Assembly (NCBI GenBank): GCA_037893225.1
Contig: JAZGUH010000113.1
Location: 1,116,001 to 1,180,000 of the forward strand
DNA length: 64,000 nucleotides
Direction of reading: 5' to 3'
DNA from: Hippasteria phrygiana
Taxonomy: Eukaryota; Echinodermata; Asteroidea; Valvatida; Goniasteridae
Below are positions 45,781 through 55,532 of this stretch, one piece after another (within the stretch, counting starts at the first letter, position 1; each line of letters opens with the position of its first letter). Made by a program: the position numbers and the translations under genes. The notes below the pieces were generated by a model. It was not told the origin of the DNA and searched no databases. It was given only the letters and a program-made list of their open reading frames with translations.

Positions 45781-46000
45781 TTAACCCTTTGCGTATGGAT
45801 GACGTCTGTGGACGCCAACAAAAAAAGTGCCACCAGGCCGGATGACGCCATTGGCCGCTGTTTGTGCAGTTTCAATCCATTGTTGGATTATTGTTTATGA
45901 TACGCTTGACTGCACAAACACATTGTAGCGGTTCGCTTGGCTGCCAGAACCGCCGCGACACCCCGACGTCTCCCGTAAAATACTGTGCCCAAGGGGTTAA
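45781..46000 (+). mobile_element. TTAA-flanked MITE, copy 5 (piggyBac type)
   Basis: The most complete copy, with TTAA at both ends, TTAACCCTTTGCGTATGG on the left and GTGCCCAAGGGGTTAA on the right. Same internal blocks as the four others. Located in the large intron of the P-element-like gene. Confidence 0.82.
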
Positions 46001-46739
46001 TGGGTACATAAATAGCCACTTCAAAAAGCTTCCGAGTCAACTCGTACCTTGGACAACTCGTACCTTGGTCAACTTGTACCTTCACCAACTCGTACCTCTA
46101 ATTTAGACAACTCGTACCGCGCGACAGGTTTCGCGCGGTGCTGTGTGCATTAAAATTCATGCCAAATTACCTCATTTGAAAAATATTTGATAGGAAGTAC
46201 GGCGAGATCATAGTAAATTAAATCCTATTCACGACTTTGACAGAACAATGGTGCGCCATGCTAAGCTTCGGCAATAAATGCGCGCATCACCAGTATCAAA
46301 TCAAGTTCAAACGGCAAACGCGTGCTCAATGCTTAGAGCCTGAGTTTGGCTACAGCACCGCAAAAGACCACAGAATTAGGCCGAATTATAGAATGACAAT
46401 GGGCAAACTTCAGAGGATTTATTAATTAATTCCACAACAAAGTACGTGCCAGCCACTTACCTTCAATAAATCCAGAATGAATTTCCTATTAAAAGTAACA
46501 GCTAATTTATGAACTGCAAGTTAAACTGAAAAGTTAAGACGAAAAGCATCAAACAGTGTGGCGCACGGTCATCTTAAAAAAAATTTCCACTTCTCAACAA
46601 AGTACTACTGTAAACAAATGAATTTCTACGTTCCTTTTCCATCGAAGTCTAAAATAGCAAAAGTACAATTAACATGAATGCAGTCTAAAATAAACAAAAA
46701 AGTATATGATGCAAGTTGTAGACCCCATACATAAACACG

Positions 46740-49700
46740 AACATAACGAGACCTAAGGTGTTTGTCACAGGGACAAACACAGAGCTGTTTCGAAATTGAT
46801 TGGTATGTGAAGTATGAATGATCAAGAATTGCGAGTGAACTTCGAAATCATGTGAAATTATTAAAGTGAAGTTTGCACCTTTAAGATGACGTCACGTGAC
46901 CCCTGATGACGTCATGATGACGTCATCATTCATTTTAATCTTTTACAGATAGCAACTTTGAAATTAATCGGACCTACTGTTCTCGAGATATAGGCCCTTC
47001 AAAAATGCACCTTTAAGATGTCGTCACGTGACCCTTGATGACGTCATCATAGCATCATTTATTTTAATCTTTTACGCATGCTGGCACACCAACAAAGCAA
47101 CTTTGAAATTCATCGGACCTACGGTTCTCGAGATATGGGCCATTCAAAAATGCACCTTTAAGATGACGTCACGTGACCCCTGATGACGTCATCATAACAT
47201 CATCATTTATTTTAATCTTTTACGCATGCTGGCACACCAACAAAGCAACTTTGAAATTCATCGGACCTACGGTTCTCGAGATATGGGCCATTCAAAAATG
47301 CACCTTTAAGATGACTTCACGTGACCCCTGATGACGTCATCATGACATCATCATGTATTTTCATCTTTTACGCATGCTGGTACACCAACAAAGCAACTTT
47401 GAAATTATTCGGACGTACGGTTCTCGAGATATGGGCTATTCAAAAATACACCTTTAAGATGACGTCACGTGCCCCCCCTGATGACGTCGACATCCTTAGA
47501 CCATCTGTGAGTGGTGGTCTAAGTGTGTGCCAAGTCTCAAGTCGATCGGATTTACCAAAGTGCCCAAGTGCCCTGGTGGAAGAAAAACGTGCACAAACCC
47601 TATGGGAGAGGAGTCTGAAAAAGGGGAAACCGAGTGTGAAAAAAATCTGACATTTGTACGCGGAGCGCCACAAAATACTCATGGTTACTGCCTTCCCAGA
47701 ATTCCTTTGTTAACATATTGTTTTGAGCTAAAATTTGAAATGGCATATTTTGAGAATGGAGTGAGCTACGATCACGAAAAGTTGGAATTAGGTACACGAA
47801 AATACAATGTTTAAAACTTCCGAAGGTTTTTTGTCATACGCGATTGCTAAAGATACAAAATTCTAGCCTGAATTTAATGACCTCTAGATGACGTCATGAT
47901 GACGTCACGAAAATTTCACTGACGCAGGACCATTTTGGTCACCCAACAAAGACTTTGCAATAGAGAGAAATAATGCTACTGCTTTGGTTTTTCAGATATG
48001 GGGTACACAAAATTGACTAATTAATATTCATGAGGGTCATAACTTGACAACTGCTGAGGTCATCATGACGTCATTGTTATATCAGTGAATGATGATAAAT
48101 TATTGTTGTACTTCTCAGTCTGATTGAAGAAAGTTTAAGTTGAAAAGAGGCGACGAGAAAGAAAATGTGTGTTATGTGAATGGTGTAGAGTGTAGACAAA
48201 AAATAAAAAGAAACGAGACCTAAGATGTGTTTGTGGACAAACACAGAGCTGTTTCGGTTCGTAATTGGTACGTGAAGTATGAATGATCAAGGATTTGGAA
48301 TGAACTTCGAAATCATGCGAAACGATTAAGGTGAAGTTTGATTCCGTTTTCAAAACGATTAGAAATAAGTCAAGAGAAAAGATGACGTCACGTAATCCTT
48401 GATGACGTCATCATGACGTCATCATTTATTTTTAACTTTTACAAATGTTGGCCAACCAATTTAGCAACTTTGAAGTTAATCGGACCTACGGTTCTCTAGA
48501 TATGGGCCATTCAAAAATGCACCTTTAAGATGACGTCATCATGACATCATCATATATTTTCATGTTTTACACATACTGCCTGACCAACAAACTAACTTTG
48601 AAGTTAATCGGACCTACGGTTCTCTAGATATGGGCCATTCAAAAATGCACCTTTAAGATGACGTCATCATGACATCATCATTTATTTTCATGTTTTACAC
48701 ATACTGCCTGACCAACAAACTAACTTTGAAGTTAATCGGACCTACGGTTCTCTAGATATGGGCCATTCAAAAATGCACCTTTAAGATGACGTCATCATGA
48801 CATCATCATTTATTTTCATGTTTTACACATACTGCCTGACCAACAAACTAACTTTGAAATTATTCGGACCTACGGTTCTCTAGATATGGGCCATTGAAAA
48901 ATGCACCTTTAAGATGACGTCACGTGACCCCTGATGACGTCATCATGACGTCATGATTTATTTTCATGTTTTACAAATACTGCCCGACAACCAATTAGGC
49001 AACTTTGAAATTTATCGGACCTACAGTTCTCGATATATATGGGCCCTTCAAAAATGCACCTTTAAGATGACGTCACGTGACCTCTGTGCGCCAAGTCTCA
49101 AGTCGATCGGATTTACCAAAGTGCCCAAACGCCCTGTTGGAAAAAAGACGTGCACAAACCCTATGGGAGAGGAGTCTGAAAATGGGAAACCTGAGAGTGG
49201 AAAAAAACTGAGATTTGTACGCGGACCGCCACAAGATACTCATGGTTACAGCCTTCCCAGAATTCCTTTGTTATCATATTGTTTTGAGCTAAAATTTGAA
49301 ATGGGCATATTTTGAGAATGGAGTGAGCTACGATCACGAAAAGTTGGAATTAGGTAAACGAAAATACAATGTTTAAAACTTCCGAAGGTTTTTTGTCATA
49401 CGCGATTGCTAAAGATACAAAATTCTAGCCTGAATTTAATGACCTCCTATTGACGTCACGAAAATTTCACGCCGGCTGAAACATTTCGGTCACCCAACAA
49501 AGACTTTGCAATAGAGAGAAATGACGCCACCGCTTTGGTTTTTCAGATATGGGTTCCACAAAATCGACTAATTAATATTCAAGGAGGTCATAACTTGACA
49601 ACTGCTGACGTCATCATGACGTCATTGTTATATGCACATCAGCGAATGATGATAAATTATTGTTGACTTCTCAGTCTGATTGAAGAAAGTTAAAGACGAA

Positions 49701-49760
49701 AAGAGGCGGCGAGAATGAAAATGTGCATTATACGAATGGACCGAGTAGAAAAAAAAATAA
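46740..49760. repeat. ~1.5 kb tandem duplication with ~145 bp TGACGTCA-rich repeats
   Basis: Two large blocks share GAGACCTAAG...CACAGAGCTGTTTCG (~46748 and ~48210) and, ~0.8 kb later, GTGCCAAGTCTCAAGTCGAT (~47527 and ~49087), then ACTTCCGAAGGTTTTTTGTC. Between these, a ~130-150 bp unit (AAAAATGCACCTTTAAGATG, ACGTCACGTGACC, CATCGGACCTACGGTTCTCG) repeats four or five times per block. I count about 24 TGACGTCA palindromes. ORFs of 109 and 120 codons here are read-throughs of the repeat. No protein similarity is seen. Confidence 0.85.
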
Positions 49761-49784
49761 AAATAAAAAAAAAAAAAAAAATCT

Positions 49785-49885
49785 TAACGAAAGCAAGAGC
49801 TGTTCCGGCTGGAGTGCCGAAACAGCTAAAAAAAAAAAATCTTAACGAAAACAAGAGCTGTTTCGGCTTGAATGCCGAAACAGCT
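49785..49885. repeat. Duplicated GAGCTGTTTCGGC hairpins
   Basis: Two adjacent stem-loops, each GAGCTGTT(T/C)CGGC and GCCGAAACAGCT, separated by poly-A and ATCTTAACGAAA. Similar GAGCTGTTTCG sequences occur singly at ~46782 and ~48246 in the upstream repeat blocks. Confidence 0.8.
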
Positions 49886-49991
49886 AATTAAATTATAAAC
49901 CAGGGTGTGATCCCTGGCTATACGGCATTCTGGGTTTATGACTTCTGACTAGCGCCCACCCAAACAAAGATACTGACAATTTGGGAGACCG

Positions 49992-50064
49992 GCAAGATAG
50001 CTCAGTTGGTAGAGCGCCGGTATGGTAGCCCGGAGGTCGCAGGTTCGAATCCCGCTCCTGCTAG
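49992..50064 (+). tRNA. tRNA-like sequence (degenerate; possibly SINE head or pseudo-tRNA)
   Basis: Box A-like TAGCTCAGTTGGTAGAGCG and box B GGTTCGAATCCC are both canonical. A cloverleaf is possible: D-arm GCTC/GAGC, anticodon loop ATGGTAG (anticodon would be GGT, Thr) and T-loop TTCGAAT. The acceptor (GGCAAGA/TCCTGCT) has a mismatch and a G-T pair, and the anticodon and T stems each have a mismatch. The defects and the dispersed-repeat context make a tRNA-derived SINE or pseudogene more likely than a working tRNA gene. Confidence 0.5.
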
Positions 50065-50421
50065 TTTCTTTGTTCAATTTGAAAATAAATTAAAAACCGG
50101 TAAATTGTTTTATATAAATAAAATCCACTTTCAATCAGAAAAATAACCATTTCACTTTACATTCCTTTTCTAGCAACGTCTAAAATAACCGAAAAGTAGG
50201 CCTATAATAGTATAATTATATCAAAGCACATCAATCAGTTACGGCCCGGAGTATTTCAGAACATCCACGGTACGACTTGACTTCCGCGTGAAGGTACGAG
50301 TTGGCAAAGGTACGAGTTGGTACGATGTTGTCGAGTTGAAGGTACGAGTTGGCCAAGGTACGAGTTGACCTGTTACCGTAAAAAATGCACCGTAATAAGA
50401 CTTAAATTCCTCATGTCATAC

Positions 50422-50669
50422 CTTGCTTACATCTCTTTTTGGTGCTCTCTTTGGTGTCCCTACTTGATCTTTTTTGCTTCAGAGACGCACTTGGTGGTGG
50501 GTGTGGGACAGCAAAAACAGTGGGAATGGCGTTCCATACCAGTCTTCCAGTGCACAGGATTTGGGATTTTTCAAAATGTTCTGAACATATCCTACAGTTT
50601 TTGTAGAGGTACTCCGCTGACTTGTTACGTAAATCATCTCGCCCTGTTGATTGGACCCACTTAGCAGAT
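50422..50669 (-). pseudogene. THAP zinc-finger exon
   Basis: The translation contains SAKWVQSTGRDDL, NCRICSEHFEKS (the C-x2-H half of the C2CH finger) and VWNAIPTVFAVP, the AVPTIF-like box that closes THAP domains, then a basic tail. The first half of the finger (C-x2-4-C) should lie in an exon further upstream, which I could not find before 52 kb. The acceptor CACAG|ATC and donor CAAG|GTATGA bound the exon, and the donor leaves one base (phase 1), which matches the 43391 exon. Confidence 0.75.
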
Positions 50670-50803
50670 CTGTGACCCAAAAAATTATACACAAATTATT
50701 TTGATTAATTAGTATACTAAACATATTAGTATATTTAACTGGTATATTTGGAGAACACATGGCTGCTTTCAGCTGTTTATCAAGGGATATGCCTTAATTA
50801 CCG

Positions 50804-50871
50804 TAACCCTAACACTCCAGGTTGTGTGGAAATTTGTATTTATATTAATGGATTTAGCAGTGTTAGGGTTA
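50804..50871. repeat. Small inverted repeat TAACCCTAACACT
   Basis: TAACCCTAACACTCC and AGTGTTAGGGTTA are inverted ~40 bp apart. It is a short MITE-like foldback rather than telomeric repeat, since the TTAGGG motif occurs only once per arm. Confidence 0.5.
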
Positions 50872-51059
50872 AATGGACAAACATGATTTGTTAATTTAGG
50901 CCCATACTATAAGCCTATTTATTCATGTATTGGGCCCGTCTGACATTTGATTAGTTTATACTGTAACGATTCCAGCTCGCTTGCTAGATATTTGCAACTA
51001 TGGGCTTACACCCTGTCAGCTAGGTCTATTGCGCCGGAAGCTTGGTACTGATGATAATG

Positions 51060-51251
51060 CAGAGCTGCCAACTCTCCCTGATTTTACGGAAGACTTGCGG
51101 AAATTGGTGGATATCTCGACTCCAGACAAACTTAAAAATCTCCCGTATTGTTAATTTTTCATACTTTTTTAATTTACCTGTATTTTGTAACTGCTATTGT
51201 CGGAATACTTATAATAAAAGTCCACAAAATCAGGGAGAGTTGGCAGCTCTG
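51060..51251. mobile_element. hAT-type MITE, CAGAGCTGCCAACTCTCCC ends
   Basis: The left end AGAGCTGCCAACTCTCCCTG and right end CAGGGAGAGTTGGCAGCTCT are nearly perfect ~26 bp inverted repeats. GATAATGC is present on both sides (51053-51060 and 51252-51259), an 8 bp duplication if the shared C is counted in the target. Non-coding. Confidence 0.8.
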
Positions 51252-51582
51252 GATAATGCTTAAAGTGAGTGAGACTGAGTTCAAGGGGACTGTCAAGAAC
51301 ATAAGACTCATAAATAATCGGGTCTTGAGAAGGGTTACTCTCAACCAATAAACAACACGGTCTGTGTCCGTTTGGCATTTATTATTCAGCAATATCTGGA
51401 ATCAACTTGAACAGTGCCCTCTGCATGAACATGTACATTAGACTGGTTTCAATCCCTCTCATATGGGTATCAAGTGTTGTAAAGATTGCTCTCGTATGAG
51501 ACTGAAGAAAATGGTAGCGTATGGTACATGTAGCTCTGATGAGCACATATACTCATTATACTGTAACTTTCGAGTTGTCGGT

Positions 51583-52660
51583 CACTTCGCCCAAAAACCA
51601 CATCGCCCTCAACCACTTCGCCCAAACGCCACTTCGCCCAATTCCCACTTCGCCCAAAAACCACTTACCAGTGTATTTATGGTGCATTCAAGACTTTATT
51701 TGCGTTCTTATATTGAGTTTTGTGACATCCTTTTTGTGACCATGCTTTTCTTTTCTTATTTGTTTATGGGCAATGATTAATTGGTCATTCAAATTATTAC
51801 GATTTTTAAAATTGATATATTTTCCAAGAGGTTTTTATAAAAATTTCGTAAAATTTATAATGTAATTTTTTACAAACATTTATAATGTAACATCTTAACT
51901 GATATGAGGGATGATGTATGTAACGAACTGATAAAATGAAAATAGGGCATATGGATCGGGCATGGGCGAAGTGGTTTTTGGGCGAAGTGGTTTTTGGGCG
52001 AAGTGGTTTTTGGGCGAAGTGGTTTTTGGGCGAAGTGGTTTTTGGGCGAAGTGGTTTTTGGGCGAAGTGGTTTTTGGGCGAAGTGGTTTTTGGGCGAAGT
52101 GGTAATTGGGCGAAGTGGTAATTGGGCGAAGTGGCAATTGGGCGAAGTGGCAATTGGGCGAAGTGGCAATTGGGCGAAGTGGTAATTGGGCGAAGTGGTA
52201 ATTGGGCGAAGTGGCAATTGGGCGAAGTGGCAATTGGGCGAAGTGGCGTTTGGGCGAAGTGGCAATTGGGCGAAGTGGCAATTGGGCGAAGTGGCAATTG
52301 GGCGAAGTGGCAATTGGGCGAAGTGGCGTTTGGGCGAAGTGGTAATTGGGCGAAGTGGTAATTGGGCGAAGTGGTAATTGGGCGAAGTGGTAATTGGGCG
52401 AAGTGGCGTTTGGGCGAAGTGGCGTTTGGGCGAAGTGGCGTTTGGGCGAAGTGGCGTTTGGGCGAAGTGGCGTTTGGGCGAAGTGGCGTTTGGGCGAAGT
52501 GGCGTTTGGGCGAAGTGGCGTTTGGGCGAAGTGGCGTTTGGGCGAAGTGGCGTTTGGGCGAAGTGGCGTTTGGGCGAAGTGGCGTTTGGGCGAAGTGGCG
52601 TTTGGGCGAAGTGGTTGAGGGCGAAGTGGTTGAGGGCGAAGTGGTTTTTGGGCGAAGTGA
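51583..52660. mobile_element. Foldback element with 16 bp CACTTCGCCCAAAAAC repeats
   Basis: The short left arm (51583-51665) has five units. The long right arm (51963-52660) has about 43 units of GGGCGAAGTGGNNNNN in inverse orientation. The ~300 bp loop is AT-rich and without genes. The variable pentamer gives unit types whose order from the outer end is the same in both arms (TTTTT, TTGAG, CGTTT, xAATT, TTTTT). Near the ends CTGTAACTT and CTGTACCTT are a possible imperfect target duplication. Long ORFs of 160-270 codons on both strands arise only because the unit has no stop in any frame. Confidence 0.85.
51963..52660. repeat. 16 bp tandem array, ~43 units
   Basis: By unit type along the plus strand: 8 TTTTT, 2 TAATT, 3 CAATT, 2 TAATT, 2 CAATT, 1 CGTTT, 4 CAATT, 1 CGTTT, 4 TAATT, about 13 CGTTT, 2 TTGAG, 1 TTTTT, all after the invariant GGGCGAAGTGG. 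Two TTGAG units are one base shorter in context. Confidence 0.92.
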
Positions 52661-53138
52661 CTGTACCTTTTATAACCATGTCCCGCCCAAGGACAAGTCT
52701 AAAACGACTCCAGTTTATGCATGCAAACTAATTACGTGTTATTTTCCCCGGCTACATGAGCCCAAATTAAGCGCAAGAACATCCACCTTGAACAAGCGAA
52801 TGCTGGACTATGGGGCAATGGTCTTGAGATCTTGTGCGGTCCACTCCAGACGAATGAAACGGAACTGAACCCAAACAATGGAAAATCTGCAGAATTTATA
52901 GACAGTGCGGATGCACATTATGCTTGCGCAGTGCGTGAGCACTGCCGCTGCATGCGTTTCTTTTGTACATGTAGCATTGATTGGCTTAATAATACAAGTC
53001 GTACGGTAGCTTGTAACAGTGCAGCAGTACATGTAACTGACTCGAAGTTGTATGCTTTTGGGACCAACAAACATCTGGCAATGATACAAGCAGTAAAAGT
53101 CGCTTCATGTGTTGGGAATCATGTAAACAGTTCTCTAA
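52661..53138. other. No gene recognised
   Basis: A 138-codon plus ORF and a 93-codon minus ORF overlap here without recognisable domains. TACATGTA motifs are present. Confidence 0.4.
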
Positions 53139-53317
53139 AGGCCAATTTACACATGTATACATGTATACATGACAATTTTCTAAATTCACGCAAATCAATT
53201 GGTGCGTTTTCATTTACGCGACAGAGTCGTGCGCGAGACGCTTATTGATTTGTGCGCATTTAGAAAAACGCGCGACAATATCGCATGACAGAGTCGCGCA
53301 TATGTGTAAATTGGCCT
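53139..53317. mobile_element. Small MITE with AGGCCAATTTACACAT ends
   Basis: The left end AGGCCAATTTACACAT and right end ATGTGTAAATTGGCCT are perfect inverted repeats 179 bp apart. The interior is palindrome-rich (CGACAGAGTCG twice). Flanks TAA and GAA could be a decayed 3 bp Harbinger-type duplication. Non-coding. Confidence 0.65.
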
Positions 53318-53862
53318 GAAGAATAAGATGTCATGTTGAATATATATTATTAAACAGATACCATATGTTGAATATTAATTTTTGTTAAAAGAGGGCAGCG
53401 GGTTTTGACAATTTGCATGACACAGAAAAACCAAGATGGCGACACACGTCTAGTCTCCGAGTGCAAAATGGGTACAATGTATAAAGAAAGTCAGCGTCAC
53501 GTCCAGATGATTTAGAGCCGAAAATATCTTCTTTTCTTTACATTTTTAGAGGAATGTTTCTACCCGTCGGGAAAGATGGACTATTAACATAATTAAACTG
53601 TTGGTAGAGACAGTGCCAAGAATTTTGCAGGTAAATTGTCATTTTTAAACTTCAATTTCTAGCATACCATACAGTTTTGTGTGCTAGGACGCCATCTTGG
53701 CATCCTTCTAGGACTACAGTACATTCTAACTGGTACCCTGCAAGGGATTCCCCAATTATTTCCCGATTTTTATTGCCATTGAAAATTGATTTTGAATTCC
53801 AATTGGAATCAAACTTGGGTCATGCATGCACTATTGTTACCTTTATATGATGGTCGTGTCAA
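53318..53862. other. No gene recognised
   Basis: No protein-like sequence. The stretch just upstream of the CR1-like LINE ends in the 21 bp target copy at 53863-53883. Confidence 0.4.
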
Positions 53863-53897
53863 AGGTCAAGTACTCAGGTCAAATGTCAAATGTTAAG

Positions 53898-55532
53898 ATG
53901 GCATCGAACGGACAAGACGTGTGTGACTTCGGCTCTCTGATTTTTCTGTCAGAAATTGACCCTAGGATACAGGAAATCATCCTAAAACTTCAGAGTTCGC
54001 CGTCTGTCCCAGTAGAGACACTTATTAGTCGTGATTTTGCCATTGAGGAGCTGTTAGAAGTTAGGAATATGATATTTGAGTATGCGAAAGAGATGTACTG
54101 TGACGGGATCCAGCAAGATGGCGCCGAGATGCCGAGTGACTCCACAATACAAAAGCTAAGTACCCTTTCCACTTGTAATTTCACCCTAAAATCCCGTAGG
54201 TCTCCGAACACAGCGGCCGATGACATCAAGGAACTGTGCCTCCACATGTTTGGCCACCGTAATAGTTTCCCCAAGTCTTGCCTTAGCTCAGTTAGCCAGC
54301 CCAAACCCAAACAGCAAACCACCATTACAGGTATCATCACCACAGACGCCATGACCCCCGAACCCGTCTAATCAGAACCCATCACCCTAAATGTCATCCT
54401 TCAGGCTATATCACAGGTTCAAACTGATATTAAGTTACTTGATAGCAAATTTTCGGACCAAATTTCAAAACTTTCTGACCAGATTTCTGTTCCTTCTTTT
54501 TCCGAAAGGGAAACAATAGATGGGCTGAAGAAGGAATGTGACACTCTCCGCTCTACCATTGATATGCTGATGAGCCCTTCTCGTGGTGCTGATGTCCATT
54601 CAAAGCCCCAGCCCTGTGCTCTGAGCCGAAACCATCCATGTGCGTCCACGGGCCAAGCCAGTACAGCGGTGCCAACAACCAACCGCTTTGCTGCATTAGC
54701 GAAGGAGGATGTTGATCCCGTTATCATCGACGACAGCATGGACGATCCACGGACGGAGGCCGAGTTGCTGGTCGACTCGTACTACGAGGCCTTGATGCCC
54801 AGTGTCCAACCTGGCAAGAAACAGGGATGTTCCACACTCCCCAACCAACCTGACCCCTCAATAAACAAGACCTCTTTTCATGAGCAGCTGGCTGAGTATC
54901 GCAAAAAGCACAAGGAACGGAACACTGCAAAGACCAAACCACCTACTCAAAACCCAGCCACCACAGCAGATATCTTGGTCATCGGTGACTCCATGATCAA
55001 GCGACTACAACCCAGAAAACTGAGTAGGAAAAAGAAAGTCATCTGCCATACCATGCACGGTGCGAAGATTGAGGACATCGCTCTGAACGCCAAACACTTG
55101 TCAACCAAGCACAATGTTTCTGGAATAATTCTTCATGTCGGAACCAACAACACCTCCGACAATGCGGAAACCATTGCTGCAAAGATCACTTCACTCGGCG
55201 AAACACTGCAACCAAAGTCAGTGACAATTTCATCAATCATTCATCGCAAAAATCAGACAGTGTCCCAACGCAAGAAAGTCGATGATTCAAATGAACTGCT
55301 GAAATCTATCGCACAGCGCAACAACTGGGACTTTATCGACAACGGAAACATAAATTTGGACAATCTTGTCTCGGACGGCGTGCACCTTAACACCACAGGA
55401 GTACGCCTACTGGCCAAAAACATTATACAGCACATAGCCAGACCATCAGAAGACACATATCGACGCAAACCATCGACTGAATTCACGACGCAGAGAACAT
55501 CCTTTGGTGCAATCTCGTACGATTGGAGATGA
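53898..55532 (+). pseudogene. CR1-like ORF1 with coiled coil and SGNH/GDSL domain
   Basis: One frame of 545 codons, interrupted by a single TAA at 54369-54371. I chose ATG 53898 (AAGATGG) because earlier in-frame ATGs lie in the target duplication or flank. Part one (residues 1-157) is an unknown N-terminal domain. After the stop comes a heptad-like stretch (DSKFSDQISKLSDQISV, ~180-215), a Pro/Ser linker, then an SGNH hydrolase-like domain with VIGDSMI (~364), HVGTNN (~417) and DGVHLN (~493), the Ser, Asn and Asp/His blocks. Such esterase-like ORF1s are known in CR1-group LINEs and are thought to act in RNP formation or membrane interaction. Confidence 0.85.

Larger units (their letters stand above)
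46036..50369. mobile_element. 4.3 kb foldback element with CAACTCGTACCTT-repeat arms
   Basis: The left arm (46036-46120) is tandem TCAACTCGTACCTTGG-like units of about 16 bp. The right arm (50265-50369) is the inverted form (GGTACGAGTTGGCCAA). Both have degenerate members. Between them lie a 1.5 kb duplicated block with TGACGTCA-rich arrays, two hairpins and a tRNA-like sequence. No transposase and no clear target duplication were found. The unit resembles that of the 15830-16998 foldback (ACAACTCGACCGTT). That the arms belong to one element is inferred from their orientation and restriction to these two sites. Confidence 0.6.
40981..50669 (-). pseudogene. THAP9/P-element-like transposase gene, decayed
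   Basis: Minus-strand exons can be linked by phase: a THAP-domain exon (50669-50422), a linker exon (43391-43230), and an exon with coiled coil and P-element helix-turn-helix region (43009-42582). Decayed catalytic sequence follows at 42582-42180 and ~41290-40990. P-element transposases bind DNA through the THAP finger and cut by an RNase H-like domain. Frameshifts and stops after 42582 disable it, and MITEs have inserted at 41673-42165, 43619-44123 and 45781-46000, with a 4.3 kb foldback in the large intron. It could be a dead P element or a domesticated gene lost later; no P-type termini were located. Confidence 0.75.

Noticed and set aside
47321..49315. ORFs of 95-120 codons in the TGACGTCA arrays as conserved proteins
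   Set aside because: The similarity between the two ORFs reflects the underlying DNA duplication, and the frames differ between the copies.
49992..50064. Functional tRNA-Thr gene
   Set aside because: Mismatches in the acceptor, anticodon and T stems and the repeat context favour a SINE or pseudogene.
51806..52868. Repetitive ORFs of up to 269 codons on both strands
   Set aside because: The 16 bp unit has no stop codon in any frame, so long ORFs are unavoidable; no start context or domain supports translation.
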